Source: Methanosarcina sp. ERenArc_MAG2
GTDB lineage: Archaea; Halobacteriota; Methanosarcinia; Methanosarcinales; Methanosarcinaceae
Direction of reading: 5' to 3'
Length of the DNA: 64,000 nucleotides
NCBI GenBank assembly: GCA_023955635.1
Contig: JAMXHR010000011.1
Span: forward strand, 124,001 to 188,000
The first letter of the stretch is position 1. Each line of letters opens with the position of its first letter. A program made the translations under genes and the position numbers. The notes under the pieces are model-generated. The model was not told where the DNA came from. It did not search any database and worked only from the letters and a program-made list of their open reading frames with translations. Of this stretch, positions 57,779 to 64,000 are shown piece by piece.

Positions 57779-59262
57779 ATGGTCTACGAAAACCCTGATG
57801 GTATAAGGATCGGGCTTGAAATCCATGTCCAGCTGAACAAACTTAAGACCAAGATGTTCTGCGGCTGTTCTTCCGATTATCACAATGCAGCCCCAAACAC
57901 TCACACCTGCCCGATCTGCCTGGGCCTTCCCGGATCACTTCCTGTCCTGAACAAAAAACAGTGGAAGCTGCGATTAAGGTAGGACTTGCCCTTGAAGGAG
58001 AAATTGCAGAAGAGACCCAGTTCCACAGGAAGAACTATTTCTACCCTGACCTCCCCAAAGGTTTTCAGGTCACCCAATATGACTTCCCAATCGTGAGTAA
58101 GGGGAAAGTCGTGATTGAAGGAGAAGACGGGGAACATACTGTAGGGATCACAAGAGCTCACATGGAAGAAGATCCTGGCAAGCTTGTGCATATAGGAAGC
58201 ATCGAAAAATCCAAAGGTGTCCTTATAGACTATAACAGATCAGGCATGCCCCTTATTGAAACCGTTACAGAACCCGATATGCGCAGTCCCAAGGAAGCAA
58301 GACGTTTCCTTGACAAATTCAGGAACATTCTCGAGTATCTGGATGTATTTGACGGAAATCTGGAAGGAGCGATGCGTGTGGATGCAAACGTTTCTGTCTA
58401 CTGGGGCACACGTGTTGAGATCAAAAATATCTCTTCCCATAAAGGAGTCGAAAGAGCTCTTCTCTACGAGATTATGCGCCAGAAGAACGTGATCCGGCGT
58501 GGTGGAAAAATAACACTGGAGACCCGCCACTTCGATGAAGGCAGGGGAGTAACAATCTCTATGAGGACAAAAGAAGAAGCTGAAGATTACCGCTACTTCC
58601 GCGAACCGGACCTCATGCCCATGCGCGTTACAGATTGGATTCCTGAGATTAGGGAAACTCTGCCTGAACTTCCCGATGCAAAACGTGCCCGTTTCATAGA
58701 ACAATACGGGATTACGGATATGCATGCAAAATCTCTCACGTCGAAGATTATGCTCGCTGATTTCTATGAAGGTGTCTGTGCAAAAGGCGTTGACCCGAAG
58801 ATTGCTGCTACCTGGACTGCCGACGTCTTCCTTGGAGAGCTAAATTACCGTGACCTTGCAATCTCCTCTTATGACGGGAAGAAGATCGGTTTTATCCATA
58901 CAAAAGACCCTGAAATAGAGAATTCCTTTAAGGTTTCAGATATGATAGAACTGGTTAACCTCTTTGCCGAAGGTAAAGTCAGTGACAGGGCTGCAGTTGA
59001 AGTTATCCGCACCATCCTGGACGGCAAGGAAGAAAAGGCTCCATCCCGGATTATCGAAGAGAAAGGCCTCTTCAAAGCCGAAGACGATCTGGTAACAAAG
59101 GCTGTTGCCGAAACAATCGCCGAAAATGAAGCCGCAGTAAAGGACTATCTAGGAGGCGCAGAAAAGTCCCTGAACTTCTTGGTCGGACAGGTCATGAAAA
59201 AGACAAAAGGCACTGCAGATGCGAAAACTGCCCGCGAACTTATTGTAAAAGAGTTGATGTGA
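57779..59262 (+). CDS. gatB: Asp/Glu-tRNA amidotransferase subunit B, probable assembly frameshift
   Basis: The 494-residue kinase/transamidase subunit shows [20 protein letters not shown] with zinc cysteines ([18 protein letters not shown]), then [32 protein letters not shown] [33 protein letters not shown] and the C-terminal tRNA-binding YqeY-like domain. The A run at 57953-57958 is one base short and breaks [14 protein letters not shown]. It is followed by a hairpin terminator. Confidence 0.95.
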
Positions 59263-59274
59263 AAGAGTTGAAAG

Positions 59275-59300
59275 GGTAACCCGTCAGGGTTTACCTTTTT
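59275..59300 (+). terminator. Hairpin terminator after gatB
   Basis: ggtaaccc and gggtttacc form an imperfect stem with a 4-base loop, followed at once by ttttt. It lies 12 bp after the gatB stop. Confidence 0.65.
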
Positions 59301-59439
59301 ATTACTTATTAATTGATTTTCACTTTCTAATTGTGTATTCAGTTGCATTTATTATTTAGGGGCATTTCCCAACCCTGATTTTCGATTCATTTCGTTATAT
59401 ATGTTCTTTTTTTAAATGTGTATTTAACTCAATCCTAAA

Positions 59440-60243
59440 TTAATAAATCTCAGGTCTGCGATCTTCGAGAATAGATCCAGTTTGCCTGATCTCTTTTGCC
59501 TCCTCAAGATCGATTTCCCCTATGAGGACACACTCTTCCTTTCCGGCTTCTGCCAGAATCCGGCCCCATCCATCTGCAATAAAAGATCTGCCTGGATAAG
59601 TTGAATATCTATCTGTTCCCGCTCTGTTACAGGCGATATGTAGCAGTTGATTTTCAACTGATCGAGAAAGGGACATAATGCGCCAGGGATATATATAAAA
59701 ATCAGGCATATCAGAAGCCGAAACTAGAAAATCTGCTCCTTCAAGGGCAAGTTTTCGGGCAACTTCCGGATATCGGAGCTCATTACAGACCATAAGCCCC
59801 ATGGAAAGTCCATACCTTTTCAGTCGGATAGGATGTATATGGTCTCCAAGTGCAAAATATTCTTTTTCAAGCCCATAAAGCTGGGTTTTTCGATGGATGC
59901 CAGCTAGCTTTCCGGATTCGATGCAGAAACCCAGATTGAACTGAGAGGGAGACGGCTTTTCCGCACCTATTGTTTCTTCCCTTTCTCTCTGTTCGATCAT
60001 TGAGCCTGCAAGAATACACCCGTGTTCCTTTGAAAAATCACATAAAGCTTCGAGAGTGGGACCGGAAGCAGTTTCAGCCACCTCAGCTATGCGGTCATAA
60101 CAAAAACCCGTTGAGAAGACTTCCGGAAATGCAAGCAGTTCAGCTTCTTTCGAAACCGCTTCTTCTGCCAGGAAGAGGGCACGTTCAAGGTTTTCACGCT
60201 TTGAGCAAAGGGAGATATTCATCTGGATGCAGGCGGCTTTCAT
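59440..60243 (-). CDS. Nitrilase-superfamily carbon-nitrogen hydrolase
   Basis: The 267-residue enzyme has the Glu-Lys-Cys triad: the glutamate in LLAFPEVFSTG, the lysine in GIHRKTQLYG and the cysteine in LMVCNELRYPEVARKLAL. C-terminal segments AGTDRYSTYPGRSFIADGWG fit the omega-amidase/N-carbamoyl-hydrolase clades. Its substrate is an amide, N-carbamoyl or nitrile compound, not decidable here. ATG 60243, with aggagtga upstream, is preferred over GTG 60252. Convergent with gatCAB. Confidence 0.84.
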   Translation of the reverse strand: MKAACIQMNISLCSKRENLERALFLAEEAVSKEAELLAFPEVFSTGFCYDRIAEVAETASGPTLEALCDFSKEHGCILAGSMIEQREREETIGAEKPSPSQFNLGFCIESGKLAGIHRKTQLYGLEKEYFALGDHIHPIRLKRYGLSMGLMVCNELRYPEVARKLALEGADFLVSASDMPDFYIYPWRIMSLSRSVENQLLHIACNRAGTDRYSTYPGRSFIADGWGRILAEAGKEECVLIGEIDLEEAKEIRQTGSILEDRRPEIY

Positions 60244-60817
60244 GGCAGTCACTCCTTACTTTCAGGGAGTATAAGTCGCTTTACTTCATAAAGTTACTCC
60301 ATTCTTATTTAGATAGGAATTCCGGGTCGAGTTTCAGAGTATTTCTGAGATAAAAATAAGATGTGAACCTTTTACAGGCAAAATATAAGACATGTGAATT
60401 TCAAAATAGATTTGAAGTGAAATACCTGCCTGCAAAAGAAAAATCAGGACTATCAATCACCTCAAAGTACAGAAAAGACACAGAGGTTAACAGGTCAACC
60501 GGATAATTTTCAATAAATTATTCAATCTGTTTTTATATGTATCGATTCAGCTTCCATGCCTATTTTGAGCTTAATAGTTTCTGGAGTGAATCATTACTTA
60601 AATAACGTCTCTGACTTTTTGCAGTTTTTATTGGATATTGGAGGTTATTTTGCTGAACTTCGATTAGAAGTTGTTTTGTTGGATTTTAGTTAGAGGTCGT
60701 TTGTTGGATTTCTGGAGGTTATTAAATGGCTGACGACTTTTGAGGAGTTATTTTCAGATTGTTCTTGAAGCGTTTTTTGACCTTTTTAACCGTGTGTCCT
60801 TTTCCTGTAATTTTGAA
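60244..60817. other. Intergenic region
   Basis: These 574 bases hold no gene I can support. A T/G-rich segment near 60645-60730 contains repeated words (gttggatttt and gttggatttctgg). Confidence 0.4.
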
Positions 60818-60952
60818 TTAAATTTTTGTTGTCCGCACAACCCCGAGGCTTTCCATGATTTCCATTTCCACGGGAGTGAGGAACTTGCCGTTGCTCAACA
60901 AAAACCCATGTAAAACGGGGTTGTGAAAAGTCTTCCGGGTTGCTTCTTTCAT
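60818..60952 (-). CDS. Possible 44-residue protein or gene remnant
   Basis: The minus-strand frame from ATG 60952 begins MKEATRKTFHNPVLHGFLLS and ends SLGVVRTTKI. Its composition is protein-like and it contains NGKFLTPVEMEIMESLG, but no clear ribosome-binding site is present. A second overlapping minus-strand frame (60786-60995) is less protein-like. It may be the C-terminal remnant of a larger gene; not recognised. Confidence 0.35.
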   Translation of the reverse strand: MKEATRKTFHNPVLHGFLLSNGKFLTPVEMEIMESLGVVRTTKI

Positions 60953-61175
60953 ATTCCGGATCTTCTTTACTGGTTTTGTAGTCCTTATTTAACAAAATGG
61001 CTACGGAAATACATTACCGTTATGTAGTATAAATAAATTTCGTTCAAATTAAGTGAGTTAATCCAGAAAAGTTCTCACACTGTATGCAGATCACAGCTGT
61101 TCCAAATCCTTAAAAAGAGATGCTCAAACCGACAGAAAAACATTTTCAGTTCAAGTCAACCCGCATTCAACGACT

Positions 61176-61223
61176 TTGCACCTAAACTCTCTTTTGCACC
61201 TAAAATTTGAGACTTGCACCTAA
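61176..61223. repeat. Three spaced copies of TTGCACCTAA
   Basis: ttgcacctaa occurs at 61176-61185, 61194-61203 and 61214-61223, with spacing of 18 and 20 bp. A fourth, tgcacctaatgt, lies at about 61872. The word ccgcattcaac occurs before the first set (61161) and after the fourth (61913). The surrounding gap, 60953-61518, has no gene. This may be a regulatory cluster or a decayed repeat element. Confidence 0.5.
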
Positions 61224-61518
61224 TGTATGGAATCAATGAAAACTTTAATGTGACAAATCCGTTTTTGTCTATTAAAACGGCTCTGTGGAAAACCTATCTA
61301 AATCCGCTTCAATAGGCTAAAAAACAATGTAAAAATAGATCAAGCCATTCAGTTCAAATTAATAGAGATTCTTTATTTCAGAGGATTTCTACAGAGCCGG
61401 AAAATTTGGAACTTTTCTTTCAAATCCATCCTAGGCTCAAATTTTTATATACGTAGGAACATTATTAATTAATAGCAAGAGATCTGTTAATGAATAATGA
61501 TACTCAGAGCATGAAAAT

Positions 61519-61758
61519 ATGGGAATGGATAACAAAAAAAATATCAATAGCAAAAATATGACTACGAATGCATTCACATACTTTATATGGATTATTTTAA
61601 TTTCAAGTCCATTATACGTGCTTTATTTTTTATATTCATTAGCTACAGGAGGTTCGATTATTTATAGCACAAAACCTTCAGTAATTTTCTTCATGGCTGG
61701 AGTAATTACATTATTTGATATCCTTGCAGTTCATCAAATAATGACTGTGAGAAATTGA
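61519..61758 (+). CDS. Small membrane protein, unknown function
   Basis: The 79-residue protein has a polar N terminus rich in Asn and Lys and two hydrophobic segments (FIWIILISSPLYVLYFLYSL and SVIFFMAGVITLFDILAV). No strong ribosome-binding site is seen, so the start (ATG 61519 or 61525) is uncertain. An atatacgtagg-type AT-rich stretch about 70 bp upstream could be its promoter. Not recognised as a family. Confidence 0.5.
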   Translation: MGMDNKKNINSKNMTTNAFTYFIWIILISSPLYVLYFLYSLATGGSIIYSTKPSVIFFMAGVITLFDILAVHQIMTVRN

Positions 61759-61959
61759 GTTTCTGATTTAATATCATGTGTAATATATTTTCATTATAAT
61801 TTTACTATTTTTGAACTCTTGGAATCTGATAGACTATACGAATTTTACACTTGAACTAAAAGTCTAAAATCTGCACCTAATGTCAAGAGAAAATGGTACT
61901 TTAAGTGCAAAGCCGCATTCAACAAAAGATTTTTATAACCGTCGTTTAGAACAAAACTT

Positions 61960-62870
61960 ATGGCCATCCCCACTGCCAGACATTCTGAAACCGCAACTGT
62001 CAGGATCGATTATGAGAAGTGTAAGGCTTGCGGCCTCTGTGCTAAAGTCTGCAAAGGAGCCCCTCTCTACCTTGAAAACGATAAAGTATGGGTCGACCAA
62101 ACCCGCTATTTTGGCTGCATCGGCTGCGGGCACTGTGCTGCAGTTTGCCCCACAGGAGCCATCGTAGTTGAAGGAAGAGAAATATCCCAGACTTCCTTTA
62201 TGGACATCCCTGCCAAAGAAACCCGAGCAGAGAATGAAGAACTTATGGCTCTCATGCTTGCCAGACGTAGCATCCGGGAATTCGAAGAGAGGGAAGTTGA
62301 GCAGAAAAAATAGACCGAATCCTGGCAGCAGCAAGCATGGCACCCATGGGAATTCCACCATCAGATGTTGAAGTCCTGGTTATAAACGGAAAAGAAAAAG
62401 TAAGGGAATTTTCCGACGACATGTTAGAGCATATGAAAAGCCAGAAATGGATATTTTCAAAACCTGCACTTCTCCTGATGCGGCCTTTCATGAAGAGGGA
62501 AGAGTATGAAGTCCTGGACAAATTCATGTATCCGGCGATAGAAATCTTTGAAGAAATGAGAAAAGAAGATACTGATTACCTGCTCTACGGAGCCTCCCTT
62601 GCGATGTACTTCCACGCCTCTCCTTATGCTGATCCAGCAGATCCTTTTATCACGGCCACCTATGCAATGCTTGCAGCTGAAACCCTGGATCTTGGAAGCT
62701 GCATGATAGGGACCATAGGCCCAATGCTGAAAAATGGAGGCAAAAAAGTGAAAGAAAAGTACGGGATCAATCCCCGAAACCAGCCAGGAATAATGATTAT
62801 TTTCGGTTACCCTGCAGTAAAGTACAGGCGTGCTATTCGAAGAAATCTCGCAAAAATCCATTATTTTTGA
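61960..62870 (+). CDS. Ferredoxin-nitroreductase fusion protein, probable assembly frameshift
   Basis: After repair, about 303 residues. Residues 15-65 form a two-cluster ferredoxin (CKACGLCAKVC and CIGCGHCAAVCP). A nitroreductase-family flavin domain follows (LARRSIREFEEREVEQKKID, MAPMGIPPSDVEVLVI, AAETLDLGSCMIGTIGPML, GYPAVKYRRAIRRN). Such fusions pass electrons from a low-potential donor to the FMN site; the physiological substrate is unknown. The A run at 62305-62310 is one base short. Single gene, with repeated TGCACCTAA words upstream. Confidence 0.84.
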
Positions 62871-63356
62871 AAGAGAAACTTCTCTTTTCTTAAACTTCTA
62901 TTTGATTAGCTTCACTTACGTTTGAATTTTCCAGACCCAAAGTAGACTCTCTTTTCCCTTCAAATTCACATTCACTTCAACCGGAACTCTGTTCATGGAG
63001 CATTCAAAATTGATGCAGTGGATAAGAAAGGAAGGTAAAAAACTTATGATTTCTGGATAAACTTGTGATAAATGATCCTTTCTAGAAGACTAATTTCATA
63101 ATATCTGATCCTATAGGAGACCATTATGAGAAAAATCTGATATTTTGAGAAAATCCAGCTTGATTCTGCGAATACTGAAAATCAGCCAAAAACCTTCACC
63201 CTGATTGTGTGAGTACCATACCCTACCTTTCCTGTTCCGTCCGCTTTTGAAAGGTCTGGGTCATACAAAAACTGAAATAAAACAAAAAATAAGAAGCGGA
63301 ATCAACATAAGACTATACTATATCACTAAAAGATGTCACTAAATGGGGAAGGGAAA
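62871..63356. other. Intergenic region
   Basis: These 486 bases have no supported gene or RNA. An AT-rich stretch (gactatactatatcac) about 45 bp before the next start may be its promoter. Confidence 0.4.
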
Positions 63357-63902
63357 ATGAAAGAAAACACACCCAGAATAAAACTCTACATAGCAACAAG
63401 TCTCGACGGTTTCATAGCCAGAGAAAATGGCAGCATCGACTGGTTAACCAGATACGAAAACGACTCCGAAACTGACTATGGCTATTCCCGATTTTATTCA
63501 TCAATAGGCACGGTCCTTATGGGCAGAAAAACCTATGAACAGGTCCTGGGATTCGGAAAATGGCCCTATGGGGAGAAAAAGTCATACGTATTTACCAGAC
63601 AAAAAGAACCTATGCGCCACGAAAATAACGTAGAATTCGTTTCCGGAGACATCGGGGAGTTTGTGCGCCAGCTAATGGAAAATACTGAGAAGGATATCTG
63701 GCTCGTTGGAGGCTCACAGCTTATAAAGGCGTTTTTTGAAGAAAACCTTGTTCAGGATATGATTGTTTTCGTTATTCCCATAATTCTTGGGAGTGGGATT
63801 CCTCTGTTTGATCACATTGGAAGAGAGATCAGGCTCAGGACTGGAAAGATAGAAAAGTATGAGAATGGGCTGGTGAGTGTTGAGTATAAAATAGAGGAAT
63901 AA
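63357..63902 (+). CDS. Dihydrofolate-reductase-fold / RibD C-terminal family protein
   Basis: The 181-residue protein shows IKLYIATSLDGFIARENGSI and DWLTRYENDSE near the N terminus, then GTVLMGRKTYEQVLGFGKWP, the nucleotide-loop LVGGSQLIKAFFEENLVQDM, and VIPIILGSGIPLFD. This pattern fits the YwjB/RibD-C group of stand-alone reductases; the substrate is unknown. ATG 63357, with ggggaaggg upstream, is preferred over ATG 63333. The remaining 98 bases of the window show no gene. Confidence 0.86.
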   Translation: MKENTPRIKLYIATSLDGFIARENGSIDWLTRYENDSETDYGYSRFYSSIGTVLMGRKTYEQVLGFGKWPYGEKKSYVFTRQKEPMRHENNVEFVSGDIGEFVRQLMENTEKDIWLVGGSQLIKAFFEENLVQDMIVFVIPIILGSGIPLFDHIGREIRLRTGKIEKYENGLVSVEYKIEE

Positions 63903-64000
63903 TATAACAAAATAATAAACTATAAAAAGATAAACACTCAAAGTTTTAGATAGGAATAATATCGTTTTTGAGTGATTTAATGGTAATTCCAGATTATCAA

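Noticed and set aside
1..64000. CRISPR array or complete tRNA/rRNA genes
   Set aside because: No set of identical direct repeats with unique spacers was seen; the only tandem repeats are coding. No cloverleaf or rRNA segment could be recognised by eye.

Overview
The window is a chromosomal segment of a methanogenic archaeon, almost certainly Methanosarcina. Supporting genes are the chromosomal protein MC1, the methanopterin enzyme MptA, methanogenesis marker 14, archaeal S17e, archaeosine radical SAM RaSEA, a fused hexulose-phosphate synthase/RraA protein, and DUF families (1673, 5788, 354, 2098) typical of that genus. Intergenic DNA is AT-rich, and Shine-Dalgarno sites are often of the GGTGAT/GGAGG type.

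Layout. (1) 0-25 kb is an accessory cell-surface polysaccharide region. It holds two UDP-sugar epimerases, GalU, UDP-glucose dehydrogenase, DUF354 and GT4/GT2 glycosyltransferases, a polysaccharide deacetylase, a FemAB-like acyltransferase, a flippase, two tandem polyprenyl-phosphate-sugar-synthase-like GT2 paralogs and two repeat-rich secreted proteins. Insertion sequences and miniature elements are mixed in, including two identical 199-bp inverted copies at about 4.25 and 15.5 kb. (2) 25-30 kb carries membrane proteins (DUF1616, CPBP protease, DUF1624 acyltransferase, two small ones). (3) 30-32 kb is rps17e-dapA-dapB. (4) 32.8-38.2 kb is an HTH regulator followed by a tightly coupled array of seven paralogous membrane proteins, plus a truncated eighth, all starting with a KLMGWCP-type motif (DUF1673-like). 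(5) 38-64 kb is mostly core metabolism: pyrI-pyrB flanked by two DUF5788 genes, hexulose-phosphate synthase/RraA, RecQ, an IS1 copy, GMP synthase, RaSEA, ArgB, MC1, MptA, marker 14, GatCAB, a nitrilase-family enzyme, a ferredoxin-nitroreductase and a RibD/DHFR-like protein.

How the genes fit together. GalU, Ugd and the epimerases can supply UDP-glucose, UDP-glucuronate and a galacto-configured UDP sugar. The glycosyltransferases, flippase and modifying enzymes could assemble and export a glycan, and the secreted repeat proteins could sit in or carry that coat. A methanochondroitin-type product is an inference only.

Caution on sequence quality. At least 24 genes or gene parts, many of them essential (pyrB, dapA, guaA, gatB), are split by one-base indels. 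Nearly all are one base short in a homopolymer run. Restoring one base gives full-length family proteins, so I annotate these as single CDSs with probable sequencing frameshifts, not as pseudogenes.
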